Positions 7,514 through 14,591 of a stretch of 18,095 nt of DNA are shown one piece after another; the first letter of the stretch is position 1; each line of letters opens with the position of its first letter. Under the pieces are notes generated by a model. The model ran no database searches. It saw only the letters and a program-made list of their open reading frames with translations, and had not been told where the DNA came from. The stretch is from positions 1-18,095 of the forward strand of contig DUEB01000002.1 in assembly GCA_011176655.1 (NCBI GenBank), in the 5' to 3' direction. Source of the DNA: Dehalococcoidia bacterium. Lineage in GTDB: Bacteria > Chloroflexota > Dehalococcoidia > Dehalococcoidales > UBA5760. Both the position numbers and the translations under genes were made by a program.

Positions 7514-8171
7514 CGGCGATAATCCTCCCATCCTGAAGGCGAATGGTGCGCTGGGCCCGAGCGGCAATATCCGGCTCGTGGGTAATCAGGACTATCGTCT
7601 TCCCGCTCTGGTGCAGCTTGTGGAATATAGCCATTATGTCGGCGCCCGATTTGGTATCGAGATTGCCGGTCGGCTCGTCAGCCAGGATAAGCCAGGGGTC
7701 ATTGACCAGCGCCCGGGCGATAGCCACCCGCTGCTGCTCACCCCCCGACATCTCATTCGGCCTATGGTGGGCCCTGCCCGCCAGCCCCACCTGCGCCAGC
7801 GCTTCCTGAGCAAGCTCTTTCTTCCGGGAGACCCCACCGCTATAGATGAGCGGCAGCTCTACATTCGACAGCGCCGTAGCCCGGGGCAGGAGGTTAAAGT
7901 CCTGGAAGACAAAACCGTACTTCTTATTTCTCAACTCGGCGAGCTGGTTGTCGTTAAGCTCGCTGGTATCAGTCCCGTTAAAGAGATACCTGCCGACGGT
8001 AGGCCTGTCCAGCAAGCCGATTATGTTAAGCAGGGTCGATTTACCTGAGCCCGAGGCGCCGATGATAGCCAGCATCTCCCCTTCGCCGATAGCCAGAGAC
8101 ACCCCCCTCAGGGCATTGACCGCCACCTTACCCATGCGGTAAACCTTGGTAATGTTCTCAAGCTCAATCAT
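7503..8171 (-). CDS. ABC transporter ATP-binding protein, MacB/LolD type
   Basis: A 222-residue ATPase with every expected motif: Walker A GASGSGKST (38-46), Q-loop Gln90 in FVFQDFNLLP, signature MSGGEQQR (141-148, Met replacing the usual Leu), Walker B LILADEPTG (161-169) and H-loop His198 in ITHEP. This is the MacB/LolD/FtsE-like class that pairs with FtsX-type permeases. The ATG is preceded by a GAAGGT. It lies 44 bp after the adaptor gene and overlaps the permease, so adaptor, ATPase and permease are one transcription unit. Confidence 0.95.
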   Translation of the reverse strand: MIELENITKVYRMGKVAVNALRGVSLAIGEGEMLAIIGASGSGKSTLLNIIGLLDRPTVGRYLFNGTDTSELNDNQLAELRNKKYGFVFQDFNLLPRATALSNVELPLIYSGGVSRKKELAQEALAQVGLAGRAHHRPNEMSGGEQQRVAIARALVNDPWLILADEPTGNLDTKSGADIMAIFHKLHQSGKTIVLITHEPDIAARAQRTIRLQDGRIIAGGV

Positions 8172-8215
8172 ACCTTCGAACCCTTAACAGTTGATGATTT
8201 CAAAACCTGCGGCTA

Positions 8216-9490
8216 CTAATGGCCCCCGAACATGAAACCTGGGCTGCTCGGGGCGCTTGCCTCAGCGGGCACTTCAATGACCACCATCTCCCCCTCCCCG
8301 AGCCCCGATATAATCTCAGTCCGAAAACCATCGCTCACGCCGGTAACCACGGGCCGCTCCTCAATCTCCCTAGTTCCCTCTGGCTCCCCGACAACCATCA
8401 CCTGAACCACGGTATTACCCTGAGCGTCGTATTTAATCGCCCGGTCGGGCACCAGCAGGACATCACTGCGGTCACTGAGCACAACATCTGCCGTGGCGCT
8501 CATGCCGCCTCTGAGACCGCTAGCCGGGGGGACATCAAAGCCAATCTTAACACTATAGAATACTACGCCGGCTTCTTCCCTGGGCAACGGAGAAATTGAG
8601 CTAACCCTGCCCTCAAGCTCCAGCTCGGGCAAGGCATCGACCTCGATAACAGACCTCTGTCCCGGGATGACACCGGGAATGTCAATCTCGTCCAGCTCCA
8701 CGACCAGCTCCATAACGCCGGTGTCAATCAGGTGCATCACGGCTACCTGCGCCACGCCCGGGGCGGGGATGACATCCCCCTCCTCAACGTTCACCCCGGA
8801 CACAACCCCGGCGAAGGGAGCCACCATAACCTCTGTCTCCAGGGAGCGGCGCGCCTCCGCTAGAGCCTGCTCCGCAGCCGTTACTTCTTTTTTCAGTATC
8901 GCTATCTGGTCCTCATCACGCTCGTTCAGCATGGTATCCAGTGTATCCTCGGCCATCTCCAGCTGAATTTCGGCATTCAACACCTCCATTTGCCACTGCT
9001 GCACCTCCCACTCGCTGCCGTGCTGGAGCACATAGCGCAGCATATCATCAGCCAAATCCAGGAAGTCCTCGGCATCCTCCACCGCCTGCTCGGCATCCTC
9101 AATTTCGTCATCGGTGTAGGGGTTTTCCGCTTTATCCAGGCTATACTCCGCCTGCATCAGGGCTACCTCTGCCCGGGTCACCGCTAGCTCCAGAGCCTCC
9201 TTGTCCCGCGGCACCAGCACTGCCAGCCTCCGGCCCCGGCTAACCTCATCACCCTCCTCAACATATATCCGGTCAACCTCACCGCCGTTATCGAAGAATA
9301 GGTCTACCTCATTAGCCACACCTACCGAGCCGCTGCCACCGACACTAATCATCAAGTCCCCCCGCACCACACTAACCAGCTCACCGCTAAACTCGGCTTC
9401 ACCTCCCCCACCCCCGATGGGACGGCAGCCCAGCGTACCAACTAAAGCCAGACACAAAAGTATGACTGCGACTATCTTCCTACGCTTCAC
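8216..9490 (-). CDS. Lipoprotein periplasmic-adaptor (MacA/HlyD-like) subunit of ABC exporter
   Basis: A 424-residue membrane-fusion/adaptor protein. The N terminus has a lipoprotein signal with a lipobox ending LVGTLGC, so Cys22 is the likely lipidated residue, followed by a Gly-rich linker. The order of domains is classic: first half-lipoyl/barrel segment (about 35-90), a long Glu/Ala-rich alpha-helical hairpin (about 93-215), the second half-lipoyl segment APFAGVVSGVNVEEGDVI (about 223-240), then beta-barrel and membrane-proximal domains. The start is GTG at 9490, with GGAGAGG nine bases upstream, overlapping the AbrB stop. No outer-membrane TolC gene is nearby, consistent with a single-membrane cell in which the adaptor is tethered outside. 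Substrate unknown. Confidence 0.87.
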   Translation of the reverse strand: MKRRKIVAVILLCLALVGTLGCRPIGGGGGEAEFSGELVSVVRGDLMISVGGSGSVGVANEVDLFFDNGGEVDRIYVEEGDEVSRGRRLAVLVPRDKEALELAVTRAEVALMQAEYSLDKAENPYTDDEIEDAEQAVEDAEDFLDLADDMLRYVLQHGSEWEVQQWQMEVLNAEIQLEMAEDTLDTMLNERDEDQIAILKKEVTAAEQALAEARRSLETEVMVAPFAGVVSGVNVEEGDVIPAPGVAQVAVMHLIDTGVMELVVELDEIDIPGVIPGQRSVIEVDALPELELEGRVSSISPLPREEAGVVFYSVKIGFDVPPASGLRGGMSATADVVLSDRSDVLLVPDRAIKYDAQGNTVVQVMVVGEPEGTREIEERPVVTGVSDGFRTEIISGLGEGEMVVIEVPAEASAPSSPGFMFGGH

Positions 9491-9495
9491 GATAG

Positions 9496-9783
9496 CTACC
9501 TCTCCTTTCTCCCCCTGGCGGTCTTTACCTTCTGCTCTTTAACCAGCTTCTCGAAGCGAGCCAGCCCCTCACTCATCATGCCTAACATTTGCTCCATGGA
9601 TTCGGCTTTAACCAGCAGCAGCCCGTGTCTGCCCATGACAGCCCCAAAAACCAATATCGTGTCACCGGCATTTATGCCCAGTTCCTTCCGGGCACCAGCT
9701 GGTATCACCACCTGCCCTTTAGCATTAACCGTCATGGAACCGAAGCACTTATGATGCTCACCGAAGACGTTTCTCATCTTCAT
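9496..9783 (-). CDS. AbrB/SpoVT-family DNA-binding regulator
   Basis: A 95-residue protein with a swapped-hairpin AbrB domain at about residues 15-50 (MTVNAKGQVVIPAGARKELG, then INAGDTILVFG). The tail (about 60-95) is helical and basic, ending KTARGRKER. I chose ATG 9783 because GGGGGGTG lies just upstream; ATG 9777 is an alternative. The frame stays open 33 codons further upstream, but that part crosses the promoter and does not look like protein. The stop is five bases before the adaptor start, so this is the first gene of the exporter operon and probably its regulator. AbrB-like proteins bind A/T-rich palindromic DNA as dimers or tetramers. Confidence 0.85.
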   Translation of the reverse strand: MKMRNVFGEHHKCFGSMTVNAKGQVVIPAGARKELGINAGDTILVFGAVMGRHGLLLVKAESMEQMLGMMSEGLARFEKLVKEQKVKTARGRKER

Positions 9784-9825
9784 GACACCCCCCTTATCGC
9801 TGGCTGTAATACATATAAAACTAGT

Positions 9826-9840
9826 AGTAATTATATTACT
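9826..9840. promoter_or_regulatory. Palindrome over the -10 box, possible AbrB operator
   Basis: AGTAAT and ATTACT are perfect 6-bp arms separated by three bases. The palindrome covers the -10 hexamer of the AbrB operon promoter, so a protein bound here would block transcription. That the bound protein is the AbrB-like product is inference from position and its A/T-rich character. Confidence 0.45.
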
Positions 9841-9858
9841 TTTAGGATAATGGGTCAA
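9830..9858 (-). promoter_or_regulatory. Sigma-70-type promoter of the AbrB/exporter operon
   Basis: On the minus strand TTGACC (9858-9853) and TATAAT (9835-9830) are separated by exactly 17 bases. This is the best promoter match in the window. Transcription would start near 9823, giving a leader of about 40 bases before the AbrB-like gene. Confidence 0.75.
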
Positions 9859-9930
9859 GTTATCAGAAACTAGAGGGGGCAATACAATAAGGCAACAGAT
9901 ACTTCACCGTGAACAATCACGAGAGTCAGG

Positions 9931-10731
9931 CTAGCTACCCAGCTCTTTGGCTCTGTGGTAGGCGGCGGTAACCGCCTCTTTTATGAGCTCGGTAAACCGC
10001 CCTTCTTGTAAGCGGGCCAGCGCCGCCTCCGTGGTGCCGCCGGGAGAGGTTACCTGGCGGCGCAGTTCGACGGGGAGCCTGTCTGAGTGCGCCATGAACC
10101 TAGCCGAGCCCAGGATTGTCTGCTGAACCATCTCACGGGCCACATCGTAAGAAAGCCCGACCTCAACCGCGGCACTGGCCAGCGCCTCGGCAAAGAGGAA
10201 AACATAGGCGGGGCCGCTGCCACTCACCGCGGTAGCCATGTCGAGATACTTCTCATCCTCAACGTAAATCTCGCGGCCCATAGCCCCGAGAATGTCACCG
10301 GCCCACTTCCTCTGCTCTTCAGTCACCTCACTGGTCGCTGTCCAGACACTCATGCCCTCGCCTATCTGAGCCGGGGTGTTGGGCATCACCCGCACCACCT
10401 GACGGTAGCCAAGCCCAGAGTGCAGGCTGCCCAGCCGAACCCCGGCCACAATGGACAATACCAGCTGTGGTGCCTTAAAAGCGCCACTAATTTCAGCCAT
10501 CACCTCAGTCAGCTGCTGCGGCTTAATCGCCAGGACGACCACGTCGCCCCGCCCCACCACCTCACGATTATCACCCGCGACGCTGATTCCATACTTCCGG
10601 CTGAGATACTCACGGCGCATCTCACTGATGTCGCTGACCGCGACCTCTTCTCTGGAGACGAGCCCCTGAGCCAGGACTCTAGACAAAAACGCCTCGCCCA
10701 TGTTACCGCCGCCGATAAACGAAATCTTCAT
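9931..10731 (-). CDS. proC: Pyrroline-5-carboxylate reductase
   Basis: A 266-residue enzyme reducing 1-pyrroline-5-carboxylate to L-proline with NAD(P)H, the last step of proline synthesis. The N-terminal Rossmann motif is FIGGGNMGEAF (5-15); VVRVMPNTPAQIGEG, AVSGSGPAYVFLFAEAL and VTSPGGTTEAAL are the family signatures in the substrate and dimerisation domains. Length is normal. GGGGGG lies just before the ATG. It begins 21 bp after the leuS stop on the same strand, so it is very probably co-transcribed with leuS. The short spacer holds a small palindrome (CCCGG/CCGGG) but no T tract. Confidence 0.96.
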   Translation of the reverse strand: MKISFIGGGNMGEAFLSRVLAQGLVSREEVAVSDISEMRREYLSRKYGISVAGDNREVVGRGDVVVLAIKPQQLTEVMAEISGAFKAPQLVLSIVAGVRLGSLHSGLGYRQVVRVMPNTPAQIGEGMSVWTATSEVTEEQRKWAGDILGAMGREIYVEDEKYLDMATAVSGSGPAYVFLFAEALASAAVEVGLSYDVAREMVQQTILGSARFMAHSDRLPVELRRQVTSPGGTTEAALARLQEGRFTELIKEAVTAAYHRAKELGS

Positions 10732-10752
10732 GCCGACCCCCCGGATACCGGG

Positions 10753-13209
10753 TTATTTTACCACGATATTCAAGAGCTTCCCCGGAACGTATATCTCCCG
10801 GATTATCCTCTTATCCTCAAGGTAAAGCTGCACCTTTTTACTTCCCCGCGCCAGCTCCTTGGCTTCCTCCTCGATAATTGACACCGGCACGGTAATCCTA
10901 TCGCGCAGCTTACCGTTGACCTGAAGTACCAGGGTAACCTCTTCGTCCTTAGCCAGCGCCTCGTCCCACTCCGGCCAGCGCTGGTTATGAATGCTGTAGT
11001 CATAGCCCAGCCGCTGCCACAGCTCCTCAGCCAGGTGGGGGGCGGTGGGCGCTAAGAGCAGGAGCAGGGTTCTTATAGAACCTGCCCAGGCATCCTTACC
11101 AACCGAGCCGGCCTCTTTTACCTTAGCCAGATAGTTAGTGAATTCCATCAGGGCGGAAATCATGACATTAAAGCGTATTCTTTCCAGGTCGCCGGTCACC
11201 TTCCTAGTAGTCTGGTGGGTGATTCGGGCTAAGGCGCGTTCAGCCTCCGCCCTGGCTTCCGCTCCGACTGCCTCACCGGGATCATATCCCTCAAGCACCA
11301 GGTGCCACAGCCGGTTCAGCCAGCGGCTGATGCCGCTCAAGCCGCTATCGTCCCACTCACCCCCCTGCTCCCAGGGGGCGACAAACATGAGATAGGCACG
11401 CACCGCATCAGCCCCCAGCTCGGCGACATACTCATCGGGGTTAATCACGTTGCCCCGCGACTTACTCATCTTCTGGCGCTCCACGATAATAACCCCCTGG
11501 TTAAAGAGGCGCTGAAACGGCTCGCCGAAGCTGACCAGCCCCATATCACGCAGCGCCTTAACAAAAAAGCGGGCGTAGAACAGGTGCATCACGGCGTGCT
11601 CGGCGCCGCCGGTATAAAGGTCAACCGGCAGCCAGTAGTCGAGCTTATCAGCCTCAAAGGGAGCCGCCTCATAATCGGGGCTTGCGTAGCGCAGGAAATA
11701 CCACGAGGAGCACATAAAGGTGTCCATGGTGTCGGTCTCCCGCCGGGCGGGAGCGGAGCAGCGGGGACAGGTGGTGTTGACAAATTCAGGGCAGTACTTC
11801 AGGGGAGACTCGCCCGTCGGCTTGAACTCAGCGTTCTCCGGGAGCAACACCGGAAGGCTAGACTCCGGCACCGGCACGATGCCGCACCGCTCACAGTAGA
11901 CGATGGGTATCGGGGCCCCCCAGTAACGCTGCCGGGAGATAAGCCAGTCACGCAGCCGATAGCTGACCGCCCGCTTCCCCCAGCCCTTTTCCTCCAGGTA
12001 GTCACAGACCGCGGCTATCCCCGACTCACTGGAAAGTCCGTTAAACCGCCCCGAGTTCACCATGACGCCCGGTTCCGTATAAGCTTCCTTTAGCTCCTCA
12101 CCCTGCCAGCCGGGAGGAGCGATGACCACCGGGATGGGCAGGCTATACTTCTTGGCAAAGGCAAAGTCACGCTCGTCATGGGCCGGCACCCCCATCACGG
12201 CCCCGGTGCCATAGCTCATAAGCACGTAGTCAGCGGTCCAGATGGGAACCTTTTCACCGTTAAGCGGGTTTACGACATAGGCACCGACAAACATCCCTTC
12301 TTTCTCCCTCTCCGTAGCCAGCCGCTCGATATCAGTCCGGCGCCGCGAGCGCTCGATGTAAGCCTCGACCTCAGCCCTTCTCTCCGGCGCCACGAGCTTA
12401 GCCAGCAGAGGGTGCTCCGGAGCCAGCACCATAAAGGTAACCCCGAAGACAGTATCGGGGCGGGTGGTAAACACCCGAATCTCCTTTTCGCTTACCCCGG
12501 GATGGTCAAGGCTGAAGGCAATCTCGGCGCCCAGGCTCTTACCCACCCAGTTGCGCTGCATTATCTTTATCCGCTCCGGCCAGTCGAGTCCGTCATGCTG
12601 CCTGAGCTCATCGGCATATCTGGTGATGCGGAAGAACCACTGCGCTAGGTCGCGGCGGGTAACCACGGTCCCGCAGCGCTCGCAGAAACCGTTTACCACC
12701 TGCTCATTAGCCAGCACCGTCTGGCAGTTAGCACACCAGTTCACCGGCGCCTTATCCCGATAGGCGAGGCCCGCTTCGTAGAGCTTGAGAAAGAACCACT
12801 GTGTCCACTTATAGTACTCCGGCAGGCAGGTGATTACCTCACGGCTCCAGTCATAGATGGCCCCGATGCTCTTAAGCTGGCGGCGCATGTTAGCTATGTT
12901 CTGCATCGTCCAGGTAAAGGGGTGGATACCACGCTTAATGGCGGCATTCTCCGCGGGCAGGCCAAAGGCATCAAAGCCCATGGGGTGGAGCACGTTACAG
13001 CCCTGCATCCGCTTAAAACGGGCGTGAACGTCAGCCGGCACCATGGCATACCAGTGCCCGATATGGAGGTCGCCCGAGGTATAGGGGAACATGGTCAGGG
13101 CATACCACTTGCGCCTGGTATCGTCCTCGGTGACCTGATACAGCTTATCTTCAGCCCAGCGCCGCTGCCACTTCCCCTCGATTTGCTGCGGGTTATATCC
13201 GACCGCCAT
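10753..13209 (-). CDS. leuS: Leucyl-tRNA synthetase
   Basis: An 818-residue class I synthetase charging tRNA-Leu with leucine. The HIGH motif is at 49-52 (DLHIGH), preceded by FPYTSG, and the KMSKS loop at 580-584 (QKMSKSRGN). Between them lie a zinc-type segment (NWCANCQTV with CERCG, about 158-180) and the CP1 editing domain, with TTRPDTVFGV and the DERDFAFA aspartate that clears mischarged amino acids. RQRYWGAPIPIVYCERCG and the LNRLWH helix also match LeuRS. Size matches the bacterial family. The ATG has GGGGG upstream. Expression may be controlled by the leader described at 13224-13379. proC follows in the same operon. Confidence 0.97.
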   Translation of the reverse strand: MAVGYNPQQIEGKWQRRWAEDKLYQVTEDDTRRKWYALTMFPYTSGDLHIGHWYAMVPADVHARFKRMQGCNVLHPMGFDAFGLPAENAAIKRGIHPFTWTMQNIANMRRQLKSIGAIYDWSREVITCLPEYYKWTQWFFLKLYEAGLAYRDKAPVNWCANCQTVLANEQVVNGFCERCGTVVTRRDLAQWFFRITRYADELRQHDGLDWPERIKIMQRNWVGKSLGAEIAFSLDHPGVSEKEIRVFTTRPDTVFGVTFMVLAPEHPLLAKLVAPERRAEVEAYIERSRRRTDIERLATEREKEGMFVGAYVVNPLNGEKVPIWTADYVLMSYGTGAVMGVPAHDERDFAFAKKYSLPIPVVIAPPGWQGEELKEAYTEPGVMVNSGRFNGLSSESGIAAVCDYLEEKGWGKRAVSYRLRDWLISRQRYWGAPIPIVYCERCGIVPVPESSLPVLLPENAEFKPTGESPLKYCPEFVNTTCPRCSAPARRETDTMDTFMCSSWYFLRYASPDYEAAPFEADKLDYWLPVDLYTGGAEHAVMHLFYARFFVKALRDMGLVSFGEPFQRLFNQGVIIVERQKMSKSRGNVINPDEYVAELGADAVRAYLMFVAPWEQGGEWDDSGLSGISRWLNRLWHLVLEGYDPGEAVGAEARAEAERALARITHQTTRKVTGDLERIRFNVMISALMEFTNYLAKVKEAGSVGKDAWAGSIRTLLLLLAPTAPHLAEELWQRLGYDYSIHNQRWPEWDEALAKDEEVTLVLQVNGKLRDRITVPVSIIEEEAKELARGSKKVQLYLEDKRIIREIYVPGKLLNIVVK

Positions 13210-13223
13210 TTAGCCCCCTATCT

Positions 13224-13263
13224 AAACAAAAACTCTCCGCCGCTAGACATTACCAGCGAAGAG
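13224..13263 (-). terminator. Intrinsic terminator-like hairpin in the leuS leader
   Basis: On the minus strand CTCTTCGCTG (13263-13254) pairs with CGGCGGAGAG (13242-13233), 10 pairs including two G-U, around an 11-base loop, followed immediately by TTTTTGTTT (13232-13224). It ends 14 bases before the leuS ATG and lies downstream of the leuS promoter. It would therefore stop the leuS transcript unless prevented, the hallmark of attenuation. Confidence 0.65.
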
Positions 13264-13318
13264 CCACCTTACTACTGAACCACTGGTGGAGCCGGGGAAC
13301 CAAAGGTAGAACCTTCAA
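13250..13318 (-). CDS. Putative leucine-containing leader peptide of leuS (22 residues)
   Basis: A short frame starting at TTG, with GGAGA nine bases upstream (13332-13328). It encodes MKVLPLVPRLHQW... and stops with TAA inside the loop of the terminator-like hairpin. Leu occupies positions 4, 6, 10 and 20, encoded by CTA, TTG, CTC and CTT, plus the TTG start. The codons for residues 19-22 lie in the 5' arm of the hairpin, so ribosome position would affect its folding. Leu codons are enriched but not in a tandem run, as in the best-known attenuators. No protein function is expected; the act of translation would be the signal. Confidence 0.45.
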   Translation of the reverse strand: MKVLPLVPRLHQWFSSKVALRW

Positions 13319-13350
13319 GTCTGACTATCTCCACATTTAGGGCCGAGCTA

Positions 13351-13379
13351 ATTATAGCACCGGGGCAGACTACTTGCAA
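13351..13379 (-). promoter_or_regulatory. Promoter of the leuS-proC operon
   Basis: On the minus strand TTGCAA (13379-13374) and TATAAT (13356-13351) are spaced by 17 bases, with an extended -10 TGC directly before TATAAT. Transcription would start near 13344, giving a leader of about 135 bases with a reading frame and a terminator-like hairpin. Confidence 0.7.
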
Positions 13380-13451
13380 AAGGCGCAGTCCCCTAGAGCC
13401 TAAATACGCTGCCGCTAACCCCCCGGAGGGACATCCGCCCCGGCGTTACTA

Positions 13452-14441
13452 TTAGTCAGACTGTTTGAGATCGGGCCTGATTTTTCTGACTTCAACGTTT
13501 ACTAAATACTTAGGGAAATACCCTTTAAACACCCGTACAATATCCTGCGCTGCTTTTTCCCCTGCCAACCTTGCCGAGTGCTCAGAGTACCAGGCAAGAT
13601 GAGGAGTCAAGATAACGTTATCCATCTTCCGCAGCGGATTATCCGGTGCCGGAGGCTCCTGGGTCATGACATCCAGAGCCGCAAAAGCAATTTGGCCACT
13701 CTTCAGCGCTTCGATTAACGCCTCTTCGTCTACCACCGGCCCGCGCGCCGTGTTGATAAGCACCGCCGACGGCTTCATCAGGGCAAACTCCCGCTTCGAT
13801 ATCATGCCGCGAGTATCACTATTGAGCGGGGCATGTACCGAGATGAAATCCGAGGAAGCCAGTAACTCCTCCAGACTGACCAGCTTAACGCCGTGCTCTT
13901 CGGCAAGCTCAGCCAGGATAAACGGGTCGCTGGTCTGTATATTAAGACCAAAACACTTGGCCCTACTGGCTACCGCTCTGGGTATCTTACCGAAACCGAC
14001 CAGGCCCAGCGTGCAGTCCTTCAGCGCCGGCACCGGCAGCAAATCCTTGAAATTCCAACCTCCCGACTCTATCTGCTTTGTACCCCTGACCACCCGGCGC
14101 GCCACGCTCAAAAGCAGCGCCATAGCGTGGTCGGCGACCTCTTCAATACAGTAGTCGAGCACGTTGGCTACTGGAATCCCTCTGGCTGTGGCCGCGCTAA
14201 CATCGACATTGTCATAGCCAATGCCGCGCCGCACGATTATACGACATTTCTTGAGCGAGCCGATTACCTTAGCGGTTACCGGAATATAAACATTTATGAT
14301 AGCATCAGCGTCCTGAGCCAGCTCTATCAGCTCAGCCTCAGTCTTGGCATTGCCGTAGGTGAGAGCAGCCCCGGCCTCCTTCAAGATAGCCTCTTCTGGA
14401 ATAGTCGGGCGCAGTAGATCCGTGGTGACCACCCTATACAT
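13452..14441 (-). CDS. D-2-hydroxyacid dehydrogenase, CtBP-like
   Basis: A 329-residue NAD-dependent dehydrogenase of the D-isomer-specific 2-hydroxyacid family (SerA/LdhA/CtBP fold). The cofactor loop is GLVGFGKIPRAVA (146-158) with Asp172 after the second strand, indicating NAD rather than NADP. The catalytic triad is Arg233 (INTARGPVV), Glu262 (TQEPPAP) and His281 (TPHLAWYSEHS). The HxAWYSE form, with Trp in place of a small residue, is typical of the C-terminal-binding-protein branch. There is no ACT domain, so it is probably not a regulated SerA. It interconverts a 2-oxoacid and a D-2-hydroxyacid; the substrate is not evident. AAGGGGGGAGA precedes the ATG. It lies 150 bp after the DRE-TIM enzyme gene. 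Confidence 0.88.
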   Translation of the reverse strand: MYRVVTTDLLRPTIPEEAILKEAGAALTYGNAKTEAELIELAQDADAIINVYIPVTAKVIGSLKKCRIIVRRGIGYDNVDVSAATARGIPVANVLDYCIEEVADHAMALLLSVARRVVRGTKQIESGGWNFKDLLPVPALKDCTLGLVGFGKIPRAVASRAKCFGLNIQTSDPFILAELAEEHGVKLVSLEELLASSDFISVHAPLNSDTRGMISKREFALMKPSAVLINTARGPVVDEEALIEALKSGQIAFAALDVMTQEPPAPDNPLRKMDNVILTPHLAWYSEHSARLAGEKAAQDIVRVFKGYFPKYLVNVEVRKIRPDLKQSD

Positions 14442-14591
14442 TCGAATCTCCCCCCTTTAATTTAGAATATCTCCGTCTCAGGTATCGGGCCAAGATGAGA
14501 GGCAGCTCTTGGGCAGCAACCGGCTCAAGATAGACCCTGCCTCTATAATGGAGCGGATGAACACATCCTCCCCAGAGGTCAGAGAAGGCGT

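Noticed and set aside
7514..7567. An upstream start for the permease giving 18 extra residues
   Set aside because: The extra residues lie within the ATPase gene, lack a ribosome site and are not family-like, whereas GTG 7513 has GGGAGGA nine bases upstream.
9784..9882. A 33-residue N-terminal extension of the AbrB-like protein
   Set aside because: It would be read through the -35/-10 promoter and the palindrome; ATG 9783 with GGGGGGTG is far better.
9908..9921. Small hairpin CGTGA-ACAA-TCACG after proC as a terminator
   Set aside because: Only 5 bp with no T tract in either direction; too weak to call.
10087..10881. A 264-codon plus-strand frame opposite proC and the leuS end
   Set aside because: It runs antisense across two well-identified genes and has low-complexity His/Leu/Arg composition; no ribosome site or family motif.
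11302..12093. A 263-codon plus-strand frame opposite leuS
   Set aside because: Antisense to the KMSKS and catalytic region of LeuRS; composition typical of a shadow frame.
13210..13451. A T-box riboswitch before leuS
   Set aside because: There is a terminator and an AAGGTGG stretch, but the conserved continuation with ACCGCG is missing, the TGGC does not suit tRNA-Leu with discriminator A (TGGT expected), and the leader from the promoter is only about 135 bases with no recognisable Stem I. A covariance search would be decisive.
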